Origin: Pelagicoccus sp. SDUM812002
Lineage (GTDB): Bacteria > Verrucomicrobiota > Verrucomicrobiia > Opitutales > Opitutaceae
Length of the DNA: 64,000 nt
Assembly (NCBI RefSeq): GCF_031127835.1
Contig: NZ_JARXHX010000003.1
Coordinates: forward strand, 389,840 to 453,839
Direction: 5' to 3'
Below are positions 1-9,797 of the stretch, one piece after another (the first letter of the stretch is position 1; every line of letters starts with the position of its first letter). A model generated the notes under the pieces. It had not been told where the DNA came from, searched no databases, and saw nothing but the letters and a program-made list of their open reading frames with translations. The position numbers and the translations under genes are program-made.

Positions 1-1
1 C

Positions 2-133
2 CTCACCGCGAACGCGTTCAGCGATGTGCGCGATCAGTGCAAAGAGGCCGGAATGGATGACTTCCTAACTAAGCCGCTGAGGGTTAACGAATTGGCCGAT
101 GCACTCGGCCGGTGGATAGTCGAAACGACATAG
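2..133 (+). CDS. Response-regulator receiver domain, C-terminal tail (gene cut by window edge)
   Basis: Only the last 43 codons are in the window. They read as the end of a CheY-like receiver domain: an LTANA stretch (beta4/alpha4 switch region), then a D-D-F-L-T-K-P-L motif whose Lys-Pro is the conserved beta5 lysine, then a short helix ending in TAG. Little follows the receiver, so it is the C-terminal domain either of a hybrid histidine kinase or of a stand-alone regulator; the sequence here cannot tell which. It lies 26 bp upstream of the propeller histidine kinase on the same strand, so the two probably form one signalling unit. Frame and motif are clear; the overall gene identity is inference. 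Confidence 0.8.
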   Translation, partial: LTANAFSDVRDQCKEAGMDDFLTKPLRVNELADALGRWIVETT

Positions 134-159
134 GTCTCGAAGCCCGCAGATATCAAAAA

Positions 160-3100
160 ATGAAGCTTATCGCTGCCATCATTGTCGTTGCGCTTGCTTG
201 CGATCTCCTCGCAGCGCCCCAAAAGAAGCTAAACCTCAGAGGCATCCCCTTTTACCAAATCTACGAGGAGAAGGACATCGGAAACAGTTCGAGCTCAAAC
301 TTCATCACTACTGCCCCCGATGGCAGACTCTTCTTCGGATGCGAAAATGGGATTCACTCATTTGACGGTACCAGCTGGAAACACCTCCTTGAGACACCCT
401 CCACTCGAGAGAAGATTCGGTGCATCGCTTGGACTCCAAACGGGGTCTTTGCGGCGGGTTATGGCACCATCGGCAAGCTTGATTTCACTGGGCCAACAGG
501 TATCCGATTCGACCGCTTGAACCCTCTCCCGCTTACCGACTACAATAGCGAGTACTACTCCAAGATCCACCAGCAAGGCCAAATCCTCTACTTCATCGGA
601 CAACGAAGTGTCGCCTACCTAGATCTCGAAAATATGGAGTACGCCGCCACCTCGTTCGACTCATGGGTCAAGGGCTCCACTATCCACCAAGGTACGCTCC
701 TGGTAGCAACGACACGCGACGGAATTGTCGTGTTCGACGGCTTCTCACACTCTACTCACCCCGCGTTCACGCGATTCAACGACAAGCACGTCATCCTCGA
801 AATCGAGTCTAGCGAGTCTGGCGAAATCTACTTTACCACCGAGAGCAAAGAGATCTACCGGATCCCTGCGGGGGAGCCCATCGACAAGTTCACCCGCTTC
901 GCTTTCGAGGCGGAAGGCGTTATCCGGGACCTTGAATTCGTTGAGGACAACAAGTTGGCGATCAGCGTAGCTCACAAGGGCATCTACTTCGTCAATCGAC
1001 AAGGAGACATCCTTTCCACTTTGGAGAGAGACCACGACTATAGATGGGTCGGTTCGAACTCTCTGCACCTCGACGAAAATAAGACTCTCTGGGTCCAATT
1101 CAACTCTACCGTCGGCAAGGTCATAATCGACAGTCCCGTCTCCCAAATCGACGAGAGACTGAGCATGGGGGTCGAGTACCCAATCGCCCACGAAGCTGGA
1201 GGAAAAGTGTGGATTCGCACCAACGGGAGGCTGCTCGAGCCGGCCTTCACTGAGTTCGGAAGCCTGAAAGGATTTAAGGACTCCACTCCAGGCTTGGATC
1301 GATCTGTAGTCGCTGCCGTCTCAACCAAAGAGGAGCTCTATTTCCAAGCGGGTGATTCGACTTTCATCCTGGAAAACGGCAACCACCAAAATCTTGGCAA
1401 GACAGGATTCATCGAACGTATGGTTCTATTCGAAGGGGATCCAAATCGCTTCTTCGCCTCAACACCCGATTCGCTCATCCTCATGCATCGAGAAAAAGAT
1501 GAAATGATAAAGGAGGACCAGATCCTTCACCGGGCAGGACATATCAATAAAATCGCTCGATCTTCGAAAAACGTTTTTTGGCTCGAAATTGGTATCGGCC
1601 AAATCGGCCGTGCGTGGGTCGAAAACGGACGGATCAAGTATCAGCTCTTAACGCAAGAAAATGGACTACCATCCGATTGGGTTGCCGTTTGGGAGCACGA
1701 AGGGGAAGTCCTGTTTACCTCCCGCGCTGGAATCTACGAGTTCATACCGAGCCTCTCCAAGTTCCGAAAGACGCATTTACTAGAAGCTTACTTGCCATCG
1801 GAAGATATCTTCCACCGCGTCGCCACTGATCCTTCGGGTAATATTTGGGCGTCACATGAGAAATTTAACTACATCTTATGGAAGCAAGCGGATGGTTCAT
1901 ACAAGAAAGACGCCATTACCCTCAGTCAATTAGGCGACCAATACTTCAACCAATTTAAGTTTCTCTCGAATGGAGACGCTATTCTCCTCACTGCTAATGA
2001 ACTCTTCCACATTGACGGAGAAAGGCTGAAGGAACCATTCGATTCTCCTAAGCGAAACCTTTTCCTCTTCGAAATATCGGACATAGAGGGATCTTCGAAC
2101 TACTACATAAATTCAGGATTCGAATCGACCCCCAAACGACTCGAGTTCGCCAGCGATCGACGAAACCTCACCTTCCGAGCTGGGGACACTAATTCCGCGA
2201 CCACCAAACCTCCTCTTTATCAGTACTTCTTGGAGGGCATGTCCCAGGATTGGTCAAAATGGAGCACTTCGAACGAGGTGAATTTCACCAAGCTTGACGC
2301 AGGAGAGTTTACGCTGCGTATCCGAGCCCGGCCTAACGAGTCCGTCCCCCCAGAGGAAATCTCTATAGTCCTATTCATCGAGCCTACCCTATTCGAAACA
2401 CCCTTAGCGTACCTCACCTACGTCACCGCATTCGGTGTTGTATTATATTTCGGATACAATCATCTAGCTAAAAACCTTAAGCACGCCAACCTCAAGCTTG
2501 AGAGCATGGTGGAGGAACGCACTAAGGAAATCGAAAGCAAGAACGACGAGCTTCGAAAAAATGCGAGCGAGCTCACTTACGCCCTAGAAGAACTTGGCAA
2601 CGCTCAGGACCTCCTCATGTGCACTTCTAGAAAAGCGGGCATGGCAGAGGTCGCCACCAATGTCCTGCACAATGTGGGTAACGTTCTGAACAGTATCAAC
2701 GTGGCCCTGATGACCCTTTCCGAAAGACTCTCCCAGGAGCGCGTCAAAAAACTCGTTCTCGTTTCGCAGATGATCAACGCGCATCGAGAAAACCTGGCCG
2801 AATTCCTGACCAACGACCCGAAGGGCAGATCAATCCCCGCCTACCTCACGCAACTTTCGAAGGTTTTAGCAGACGACAACTCGCACTACCAGCTCGAGGT
2901 CGAATGCATGCAGGAAAACATCGAGCACGTGAAGAAAATCATTACGACTCAGCAGACCCACGCAAAAACGGTCGAAGTCCTCCAGACTTTCAAGATAGAG
3001 AAGCTTTTCGACGACGCACTCGAAATGACGACCGGAAACTTGGAGTATTCATTTTATGAAGTCGTGAGAGACTTCGAACCCGACCTCGAAATCGAGACCG

Positions 3101-3495
3101 ACAAGCACAGCCTCCTTCAGATGATCACTAACTTCATCAAGAACGCAAAGGAGTCCATCATAGAGTCTGGCAAGCCTTTAGGGCTTATCACCCTCTCTGC
3201 AAAAACTACAGCGAATAAAGAGAATATTCGTATCCAGATTTCGGATAACGGCCTAGGCATATCGGAAGAAAACGAACGCATGATTTTCACCCATGGATTC
3301 ACGACGAAGTCCGATGGGCACGGATTCGGGATGCACAGCTGCGCCAACGCCGCTAAAAAATTAGGCGGCAGCCTCCATATAAAGAGCGAAGGCATCGGAA
3401 GCGGAGCAACCGTCACTTTAGTCCTCCCAGTTTCAGCGAAGAGCAAATATCGCCCAAGGACTGCAAGCGAACTGACCTCCTACTCTCGAAATTAA
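160..3495 (+). CDS. Periplasmic beta-propeller sensor histidine kinase (two-component regulator propeller / Y_Y_Y type)
   Basis: 1111 aa from the ATG at 160; an in-frame start at 112 would add 16 residues, but the 160 start gives a clean signal peptide (K-L-I-A-A-I-I-V-V-A...A-A-P). Residues about 30-670 are repetitive blade-like segments typical of periplasmic propeller sensors, followed by a Y_Y_Y-like domain (about 675-745), one TM helix (about 746-768), a coiled coil (VEERTKEIESKNDELRK), and a kinase core. The presumed phospho-His (about H837) lies in LHNVGNVLNSI rather than the usual H-E-x-R/F motif. N-box N-F-I-K-N-A, G1 box D-N-G-L-G and G2 box G-H-G-F-G-M are intact. In related propeller kinases the ligands are glycans or oligosaccharides; the ligand here is unknown. 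No HTH or receiver is fused, so it needs a separate regulator. Confidence 0.9.
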   Translation: MKLIAAIIVVALACDLLAAPQKKLNLRGIPFYQIYEEKDIGNSSSSNFITTAPDGRLFFGCENGIHSFDGTSWKHLLETPSTREKIRCIAWTPNGVFAAGYGTIGKLDFTGPTGIRFDRLNPLPLTDYNSEYYSKIHQQGQILYFIGQRSVAYLDLENMEYAATSFDSWVKGSTIHQGTLLVATTRDGIVVFDGFSHSTHPAFTRFNDKHVILEIESSESGEIYFTTESKEIYRIPAGEPIDKFTRFAFEAEGVIRDLEFVEDNKLAISVAHKGIYFVNRQGDILSTLERDHDYRWVGSNSLHLDENKTLWVQFNSTVGKVIIDSPVSQIDERLSMGVEYPIAHEAGGKVWIRTNGRLLEPAFTEFGSLKGFKDSTPGLDRSVVAAVSTKEELYFQAGDSTFILENGNHQNLGKTGFIERMVLFEGDPNRFFASTPDSLILMHREKDEMIKEDQILHRAGHINKIARSSKNVFWLEIGIGQIGRAWVENGRIKYQLLTQENGLPSDWVAVWEHEGEVLFTSRAGIYEFIPSLSKFRKTHLLEAYLPSEDIFHRVATDPSGNIWASHEKFNYILWKQADGSYKKDAITLSQLGDQYFNQFKFLSNGDAILLTANELFHIDGERLKEPFDSPKRNLFLFEISDIEGSSNYYINSGFESTPKRLEFASDRRNLTFRAGDTNSATTKPPLYQYFLEGMSQDWSKWSTSNEVNFTKLDAGEFTLRIRARPNESVPPEEISIVLFIEPTLFETPLAYLTYVTAFGVVLYFGYNHLAKNLKHANLKLESMVEERTKEIESKNDELRKNASELTYALEELGNAQDLLMCTSRKAGMAEVATNVLHNVGNVLNSINVALMTLSERLSQERVKKLVLVSQMINAHRENLAEFLTNDPKGRSIPAYLTQLSKVLADDNSHYQLEVECMQENIEHVKKIITTQQTHAKTVEVLQTFKIEKLFDDALEMTTGNLEYSFYEVVRDFEPDLEIETDKHSLLQMITNFIKNAKESIIESGKPLGLITLSAKTTANKENIRIQISDNGLGISEENERMIFTHGFTTKSDGHGFGMHSCANAAKKLGGSLHIKSEGIGSGATVTLVLPVSAKSKYRPRTASELTSYSRN

Positions 3496-3503
3496 GCTTT
3501 CGA

Positions 3504-4835
3504 CTACTTCGCCAAGCCGAATCGCTTGGTAAACGGATAGTAGATCATGACAGGGCGTCCGACAACCGCCTCAGGAGGCACATAACCCCAGACGCGCCCA
3601 TCCGAACTGTTGTGACTATTGTCACCGATAGCAAAAAAGTGCCCGTCAGGAACGGTCTGCTCAGTCGATAAATCAACGGTCAGACTTCTTTCATCCTTCA
3701 TCGTAGTATAGCCGCCGTAGTTATCCTCCATTTTGGAGTTCTTCTCGAACGCGACCGAACCAGTAGCTGGCTCGCCGTTCACGTAAAGGGTGCTCCCTTC
3801 GACCTTCACCGTATCACCCGGTGTGCCCACCAAGCGCTTGATGTAGAACTTGTCCTCCGCTACCGCGGGGATCGAATCAGTCTTGAAAACGAAGCCGTCC
3901 CCAACTTTTGGCGACACGAAATGATAGGACATGCGATCGACGAAAAGTTGGTCGCCCGTCATCAGGTCAAACGAAAGCAAGCTCTCCCCCTCTTCCACCA
4001 TACGCCCGGTGCGCAGTAGGTAGACCGTCACGTTCATGTTTCGTCCAGTACGCGGGTCATAGATAGTCTCCTTCTTCGTCCCGGCAAACGATCCTTGGCT
4101 CAAACCGCCACGCTCAATCAATCGGTCGTAAGGAGAGACCACTCCCGCTTTCTGCAACGGTAACAATACTTGCCGGTCCAAGTTGAAATCGGAAGGATAC
4201 TTGAAGGAAACACTCTCATCGCCCACATAGAGTACGCGCTCAGCTCCGGGGGCGTTGATGACAAAATAACGCTTCACATTAGCGGGCCGCTCGAAGATTC
4301 GATAAGAGCCGCTACCCGTCTTCACCATAGGTATCAGCAACTCGCCGCTCGTCGGGGCTGTCACGTCATAGTGTTTCGCTCCGAAGCTCACGAAACGGAA
4401 AGCTCTTTCTATGACATTCGGCTTCTCTGCGTCATCCGCGTAAACCTCGCCGGTCATCCCGTAGTAGCTAGGCCACATGGAATTGGTCGGGATCTTGAAA
4501 GGCTTGATGAAAAAGGTAGTGAAGCCGACGTAGATGATCAGCGCCGCAAAAAAGAACTCCACGTTCTCCGCCATCGAACCGCGGGGATAATAGTTTCCAC
4601 CCACATGCTCCATGTGCTCCTTCAAGGACTCGATCGAGGCGCGCAAGCGACTGTCCGCGGACTCAGACTTGTCCCTCATGCCAGACTTCACCTCTTCGCT
4701 CAGTCGCAGCAGCGTTGAAACCTCGGTTTCGCTCAGGCGATCCTTACGGAAATGGTATACCTTTCCCGCGTGGTAGAGCCAATTCTTGGCGGTTTCCCGT
4801 AACTTCTTGGATTCGGATTTAAACAGAGAAAACAT
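3504..4835 (-). CDS. lepB: Signal peptidase I with a large insertion
   Basis: 443 aa, inner-membrane serine protease that removes signal peptides from exported proteins. One TM helix is at about 93-110. The catalytic Ser119 sits in I-P-T-N-S-M-W-P-S and the catalytic Lys333 in Y-I-K-R-L-V-G-T-P-G-D; box E is GDNSHNSSDGRVWG (about 404-417). Two things are unusual: a 90-residue cytosolic leader before the TM helix, and about 160 residues between the Ser box (box B) and the box C region (LSFDLMTGDQLFVDR, about 287-301), roughly doubling the usual catalytic-domain length. The ATG at 4835 has no Shine-Dalgarno. It lies 161 bp downstream of lepA on the same strand, the order seen in the E. coli lepA-lepB operon. 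Confidence 0.95.
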   Translation of the reverse strand: MFSLFKSESKKLRETAKNWLYHAGKVYHFRKDRLSETEVSTLLRLSEEVKSGMRDKSESADSRLRASIESLKEHMEHVGGNYYPRGSMAENVEFFFAALIIYVGFTTFFIKPFKIPTNSMWPSYYGMTGEVYADDAEKPNVIERAFRFVSFGAKHYDVTAPTSGELLIPMVKTGSGSYRIFERPANVKRYFVINAPGAERVLYVGDESVSFKYPSDFNLDRQVLLPLQKAGVVSPYDRLIERGGLSQGSFAGTKKETIYDPRTGRNMNVTVYLLRTGRMVEEGESLLSFDLMTGDQLFVDRMSYHFVSPKVGDGFVFKTDSIPAVAEDKFYIKRLVGTPGDTVKVEGSTLYVNGEPATGSVAFEKNSKMEDNYGGYTTMKDERSLTVDLSTEQTVPDGHFFAIGDNSHNSSDGRVWGYVPPEAVVGRPVMIYYPFTKRFGLAK

Positions 4836-4941
4836 AGGGCTTCGCTTGAGGAAAGCCAGACACTGGCCAGCCGATTTCGATCCCGCGAGCGAAAAATCCC
4901 CCGAAATCTAGTCGTAACGCGACGCCTCCGCTCAACAGCAA

Positions 4942-4968
4942 GGTGGGAGCGTGCTTGTCACGCGATAA
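4942..4968. repeat. REP-like hairpin between lepA and lepB
   Basis: GGTGGGAGCG followed by TGCTTGTCACGCGA folds into a 5-bp stem (GCGTG/CACGC) with loop CTTGT. Sequence and layout resemble three other intergenic elements in this window (11319, 18864, 38302), sharing a GG(A)GCG...GCTTG...CGCGA core, and recall REP elements of other bacteria. Confidence 0.45.
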
Positions 4969-4996
4969 ACAGCGAGGCGACCCGTACACTGCGACA

Positions 4997-6793
4997 CTAG
5001 TCGTTCTTCAAAACTTTGATGAAAGCGTCCGGTGGGATGGAAACATTGCCGATGTTCTTCATCTTCCGCTTACCTTCCTTCTGCTTGTCGAGCAGCTTTC
5101 GCTTACGGGAGATATCGCCGCCGTAACACTTCGCCGTCACGTCCTTGCGCATAGTTCGCACATTGTCGCGAGCCACGATCTTGCCGCCAATCGCTGCCTG
5201 AACCGCTATCTTGAAAAGGTGCGGCGGAATGATGTCCGCCAGTTTCGTGCAAAGCTCGCCACCCTTCGTGTGCGCCTTCTCGCTGTGGACGATCGAGGAA
5301 AACGCGTCCACAGGCTCGCCGTTGACGAGGATATCCATCTTGACCAGTTTGGCCGGGCGGTACTCGCCGAGCTCGTACTCCATAGAGCCATAGCCGCGGG
5401 TAATGCTCTTCAGGCGGTCGTTGAAATCGACCAGGATTTCGTTGAGCGGCAAAACGCACTCGAGGATCAGGCGCGTGCCATCGAGCGTATCGGTCCGTTC
5501 GCAGGAGCCACGCTTTTCCATAACCAAAGCCAAGATGTCTCCCACGCACTCGTTTGGTACGTGGATGTGAGCCACGATGGTCGGCTCGTAAATCGTTTCG
5601 ATGTGCGACGGGTCAGGGAGATTGATCGGATTATCGATCTCGACCTCGTCACCGTTTTGCTTCAGCACCTTGTATACAACGCTTGGATACGTGGAGATAA
5701 TTTCTACCCCATACTCCCGGCGGATACGCTCTTGGATGATTTCCATGTGCAGGAGCCCCAAGAACCCACAACGGAAGCCGAAGCCAAGAGCAACGGAGCT
5801 CTCCGCCTGGAAGCTGAAGGCCGCGTCATTGAGCTGCAGCTTGCCCATGCTGCTCTTGAGTTTCTCGAAATCGTTCGTCTCCACCGGATAGATACCGCTG
5901 AAAACCATGGGGCGGACGACCTTGTATCCGGGAAGCATCTCAGCGGCAGGATTCGCATTCTGAGTGATGGTATCACCCACTTTGATATCCGCCGGATTCT
6001 TGATGTTGCACACCATGTAGCCGACATCCCCCGCCTGTAGCGAATCCACCTTTTTCTGAGCAGGAGTGAAAACGCCTACTTCCTTCACCTCGGCGCGGGT
6101 GTGGTCGCTCATCATGAGGACTTGGTCCTTTGGCTTGATAGAGCCGGAAAAGACGCGCACAAAAGCGATCGCTCCGCGGTAGGCGTCGTAAATGGAGTCG
6201 AACACCAAACAACGAGTCGCCTCGTAATCGGTCCAGCGCGGCGGCGGGATTCGGTTTACCACCGCTTCCAAAATATCTTCGATGCCGATGCCCGTTTTAC
6301 CGCTAGCCAAGATCGCGTCCTCGGCAGGAATCGCCAGGAGATCCTCCAGCTGCTGCAAGCACAGGTCGAGATCAGCGCTCGGCAAATCGATCTTGTTAAT
6401 TACCGGTATGATGGTCAGCCCCTGCTCTTCCGCAAGATGGGCATTGGCCACCGTTTGAGCTTCCACGCCCTGCGCCGCGTCGATAAGTAAAAGGGCCCCT
6501 TCGCAAGCCGCCAAACTACGCGACACTTCGTAAGAGAAGTCCACATGCCCCGGCGTGTCCGCCAAGTTGAGCTGATAAGTCGTGCCGTCTTTGGACGGGT
6601 ACAGCAGCGTTACCGGGTGGCTCTTGATAGTGATACCACGCTCGCGCTCCAGATCCATCGAGTCCAAGTGTTGGGCTTCGAGGACGCGCTGAGCGACCGT
6701 GTTGGTGTATTCCAGCAGACGGTCGGACAGAGTCGTCTTCCCATGGTCCACATGGGCAATGATGCTAAAGTTGCGCTTATTTACCGTCTCCAT
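4997..6793 (-). CDS. lepA: Elongation factor 4 (translational GTPase LepA)
   Basis: 598 aa, the usual length for this family. It is a ribosome-associated GTPase that back-translocates or remodels stalled ribosomes. G1 is A-H-V-D-H-G-K-T-T near the N-terminus, the switch region carries RERGITIK, G3 is D-T-P-G-H-V-D-F, and G4 is N-K-I-D. The LepA-specific C-terminal domain is present, with the signature GGDISRKRKLLDKQKEGKRKMK near the end split over about residues 570-590. The ATG start at 6793 leads directly into ETVNKRNFSIIAHVDHGKT. No Shine-Dalgarno is visible. It lies upstream of lepB and downstream of fabD, all on the minus strand, with a 336-bp gap from fabD that probably holds its promoter. 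Confidence 0.98.
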   Translation of the reverse strand: METVNKRNFSIIAHVDHGKTTLSDRLLEYTNTVAQRVLEAQHLDSMDLERERGITIKSHPVTLLYPSKDGTTYQLNLADTPGHVDFSYEVSRSLAACEGALLLIDAAQGVEAQTVANAHLAEEQGLTIIPVINKIDLPSADLDLCLQQLEDLLAIPAEDAILASGKTGIGIEDILEAVVNRIPPPRWTDYEATRCLVFDSIYDAYRGAIAFVRVFSGSIKPKDQVLMMSDHTRAEVKEVGVFTPAQKKVDSLQAGDVGYMVCNIKNPADIKVGDTITQNANPAAEMLPGYKVVRPMVFSGIYPVETNDFEKLKSSMGKLQLNDAAFSFQAESSVALGFGFRCGFLGLLHMEIIQERIRREYGVEIISTYPSVVYKVLKQNGDEVEIDNPINLPDPSHIETIYEPTIVAHIHVPNECVGDILALVMEKRGSCERTDTLDGTRLILECVLPLNEILVDFNDRLKSITRGYGSMEYELGEYRPAKLVKMDILVNGEPVDAFSSIVHSEKAHTKGGELCTKLADIIPPHLFKIAVQAAIGGKIVARDNVRTMRKDVTAKCYGGDISRKRKLLDKQKEGKRKMKNIGNVSIPPDAFIKVLKND

Positions 6794-7129
6794 TCGAAAA
6801 GCGGAAGAAGTTGAGCACTCCTTCCAAAGCTTTCAAGTCGGGAGTTTGCTTGTGGAAAAACCGGCATTCACTCCTTCAGGCCGCAAAAGCCGTTCCAAAT
6901 CCCGCACGACGCAAGGAATATCACACTTTCAAGCGCGCTTATTACATCGTGGTGTCGCATTCCCCACCTGGCGTTGCTCAAACAATCGGCTTTCTTCACA
7001 GTCGCACTTTCACCGAAAATGCCACAGTATCGATAAAGCCCCCTACCACCGGCCGAAAAGTGGAAGAATCGCGCCCGTTCTGGCTGGCCACCAGATGGCA
7101 TGCGAAAGACGACGGCTTCTACTCGCCTT
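6794..7129. other. 336-bp intergenic region between fabD and lepA
   Basis: I see no convincing ORF, RNA gene, terminator or repeat here. It must contain the 5' leader of lepA if lepA is not read through from fabD; I could not pick a promoter with confidence. Confidence 0.5.
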
Positions 7130-8029
7130 CTACAAGTCAGCCCAGGTCTCGAAACTAGCGTTCGCCCAATCCTTGTTGGTCCGCTTGACTTGTCCCTTTA
7201 AAACCCCGCCAACTCCGAGCTCCCAGAACAGGTCCGCTCCAGCCGCAGCTGCATTCACCAGGCAATCCTCCCACAGCACGGACGAGACAACTTGCTTAAC
7301 GAGGGCTTCGCGAATCGCGGTCGGCTCGGAAACCTCCTTGCCCGTGGTGTTTGTGAAAATCGTGTAGCTCGGCTCCTGAAAGCTCACGCTCTCCAAGTAA
7401 GAAGCAAAGCGTTCGCGCGCCGGCTCCATGAGGCGGCTGTGGTAGGCGCCCGCTACATCGAGCTCCATTACGCGGCGAAACCCTTTCTCTTTTCCGGCTG
7501 CGACCGCAGCGACGATCTTATCCTTTTCGCCGGAAATTACGATTTGTCCCGGGCAATTAAGGTTGGCCATCTGCACGTCCATTTCTTCGCAAAAGGAGGC
7601 GACCACGTCCCGCTCAACGCCTATCACCGCGGCCATAGAGCCCTTGCTCGCTTCACAGGCTTCCTGCATCAAGCGGCCTCGCTCGGCCACGACTTTCAAG
7701 CCCGTCTCGAAATCGAAAACCCCAGCCGCGGTCAAGGCAGTCACCTCGCCGAGGCTTAGTCCCATAGCGATCGAAACATCGCCAAGCTTGCCTTGGGATT
7801 TCAAGATCTCAAACATCGCCATCCCATGCACGAAGAGAGCGGGCTGGCACACTTTCGTCTCAGTTAGCGACTCCTGCGGCCCTTCGAAGCTTAGCTCGCT
7901 GAGCTTCCATCCGAGAATCTCGTCGGCCTTGTCGTAATGGGAGCGAGCAATCTCGCTGTTCTCATAGAGATCCTTGCCCATGCCCACTTTCTGGGCGCCT
8001 TGTCCTGAAAACATCAAAGCGGTCGTCAT
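7130..8029 (-). CDS. fabD: Malonyl-CoA:ACP transacylase
   Basis: 299 aa using the ATG at 8029, which gives the canonical N-terminus T-T-A-L-M-F-S-G-Q-G-A-Q. The reading frame stays open 31 codons further upstream, but that stretch is not FabD-like. The enzyme loads malonyl groups onto acyl carrier protein for fatty-acid synthesis in the cytoplasm. The active-site serine is in G-L-S-L-G-E (nucleophile elbow GxSxG) and the histidine in G-A-Y-H-S-R-L-M. No other fab genes are nearby. It is on the minus strand, 126 bp downstream of the NtrC-type regulator, with no Shine-Dalgarno. Confidence 0.95.
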   Translation of the reverse strand: MTTALMFSGQGAQKVGMGKDLYENSEIARSHYDKADEILGWKLSELSFEGPQESLTETKVCQPALFVHGMAMFEILKSQGKLGDVSIAMGLSLGEVTALTAAGVFDFETGLKVVAERGRLMQEACEASKGSMAAVIGVERDVVASFCEEMDVQMANLNCPGQIVISGEKDKIVAAVAAGKEKGFRRVMELDVAGAYHSRLMEPARERFASYLESVSFQEPSYTIFTNTTGKEVSEPTAIREALVKQVVSSVLWEDCLVNAAAAGADLFWELGVGGVLKGQVKRTNKDWANASFETWADL

Positions 8030-8155
8030 AAGGGCAGACTTGCCAATAGAAAAATACCGCCAAAGCAAGCAACAAAGCCTTCGAACAGGACTACAGCCCC
8101 ACTCCGAAAATGCTGAGGGCACCCCATTACACGAAAGCCGGAAGCAAAACCAAAC

Positions 8156-9706
8156 CTAGCCCGAATACTCGTCCAACCGCTTCTTCAACGTGTTGCGGGT
8201 AATTCCTAGAATCTCCGCCGCCCGAGCCTGGTTGCCGCCTGTTTCCGCGATGGCTCGTTCGATCATCTGGCGTTCGATCAAAGTCAGGATCCGCATCTCT
8301 TGGCGCTCCCGCAGCTCGTGATAGAGCTTGTCGTAAATAGCCGGCAAGGAGACCGGCATCGGCTCCACTAGGGGAACCGCGGTCACTGGAACAGCAACCG
8401 TTTCAGCAGGAGCAGCCGTCTCTATAGTGCCGTCTTGGAACCTAGCGGAAGTATCTCCCAATTCGATTTTGGCGACGGGGGCCTCGGGCGCTGCAGCGGC
8501 TGCAGTCGCCACCGGAACTTGCACCTCAGCAATGGCGGGGCGAACCGTGTCCGGCAAATCCTTCATCAGGATCGCGTCGCCCTGAGCCACCACCGCACTG
8601 CGGTAGACCACGTTGCCCAGCTCGCGAACGTTGCCTGGCCAGGCGTAAGAGACCAAGGCGTTCAAGGCATCCGGCGAGACGCGTGTCACGCGCGCCTTAC
8701 GCTCCTTCACCAAATTCTGAAGCATGAAATCTACGATGTCCGGAATGTCTTCCTTGCGTTCCTTCAGGGCAGGCACGCGAATCCGAAAAACGTTGAGGCG
8801 GTAGTAGAGATCCTCGCGAAAATCCTTTTCCTCAACCATCTTCTCGAGGTCCTTATTGGTCGCTGCGATCACGCGCACGTCGACCTTAATCGTCTCCGTG
8901 CTGCCGACGCGCTGGATTTCGCCTTCCTGCAAAACGCGTAATATCTTCGTCTGGGTCGCCAAGGCCATGTCCCCGATCTCATCGAGGAAGATCGTGCCGC
9001 GGTCACACTGCTCGAAGCGCCCGATGCGTTGCGTCGTCGCTCCCGTGAAGCTCCCCTTTTCGTGACCGAAAAGCTCGCTCTCGATCAAGTTGTCCGGGAT
9101 CGCAGCGCAATTCACCGCCACGAATGGGCCGCCCGAACGCAAGCTGTGCTGGTTGATGCATTTCGCGATCAACTCCTTGCCCGTGCCGCTCTCACCCGTC
9201 ACCAGCACCGTCGCGTCGCTGGCCGCCACTTGCCCGATCACCTTAAAAACTTCCTGCATCGCTGGCGAGTTGCCCACGATGCCTTCCTTGTAGTCGTCGT
9301 AGTTGACCTTCTTCTCGTACTTGTTGGCGGACTTCATGTCCTTTGACGAGCTGATCGCCTTTTCCGCGATCTCGATCACCTTGTCGACGTCGAAGGGCTT
9401 CATGATGTAGTCGTAGGCACCAAACTTCATCGCCTCGATCGCCGTCTGAGCTGTGCCAAACGCAGTCATGAGTACGATCTGCAGGCTGGAGCTGGCCGAG
9501 CGCATGTGCTGTAGGGTCTCGATCCCAGAGATCCCGCCCATGCGTACGTCGCACATGATCAAGTCCGGCTTCAGACCTGCCTTGATCTTATCGATGCCTT
9601 CCTCGCCGCTGCCGGCAGTCTCGATCTGGTACCCGCGGCTGCCAAGAACGCGGCCCAGCGAGTAGCGAATCTCTTCGTCATCATCGACGATCAAAATGGT
9701 GCTCAT
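8156..9706 (-). CDS. Sigma-54-dependent response regulator, NtrC family
   Basis: 516 aa from the ATG at 9706 ([11 protein letters not shown]); another ATG lies six codons upstream at 9724. Domains in order: receiver (about 1-120) with acidic pocket D-D-D, phospho-acceptor about D53 in C-D-V-R-M-G-G and Lys about 103 in I-M-K-P; AAA+ domain (about 140-375) with Walker A GESGTGKE, Walker [10 protein letters not shown] and the sigma-54 contact loop, here GSFTGA instead of the consensus GAFTGA; an Ala/Pro-rich linker of about 70 residues; and a Fis-type HTH ([21 protein letters not shown] split across 488-508). It activates sigma-54 promoters upon phosphorylation. No kinase gene is adjacent. A sigma-54-like promoter occurs at 51135 in this window, but a link is only speculation. 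Confidence 0.93.
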   Translation of the reverse strand: MSTILIVDDDEEIRYSLGRVLGSRGYQIETAGSGEEGIDKIKAGLKPDLIMCDVRMGGISGIETLQHMRSASSSLQIVLMTAFGTAQTAIEAMKFGAYDYIMKPFDVDKVIEIAEKAISSSKDMKSANKYEKKVNYDDYKEGIVGNSPAMQEVFKVIGQVAASDATVLVTGESGTGKELIAKCINQHSLRSGGPFVAVNCAAIPDNLIESELFGHEKGSFTGATTQRIGRFEQCDRGTIFLDEIGDMALATQTKILRVLQEGEIQRVGSTETIKVDVRVIAATNKDLEKMVEEKDFREDLYYRLNVFRIRVPALKERKEDIPDIVDFMLQNLVKERKARVTRVSPDALNALVSYAWPGNVRELGNVVYRSAVVAQGDAILMKDLPDTVRPAIAEVQVPVATAAAAAPEAPVAKIELGDTSARFQDGTIETAAPAETVAVPVTAVPLVEPMPVSLPAIYDKLYHELRERQEMRILTLIERQMIERAIAETGGNQARAAEILGITRNTLKKRLDEYSG

Positions 9707-9797
9707 AGTCGTATCGTTCGGCATTCAGGGACCGTTTTCTGAGAATCCTCCAATCGAGTGCAATACCATAAGCGACAATAAGCAATTTCCATAACCC

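Noticed and set aside
4943..6040. Long + strand frame over lepA
   Set aside because: Shadow of lepA; it has no domain and mirrors lepA codon structure.
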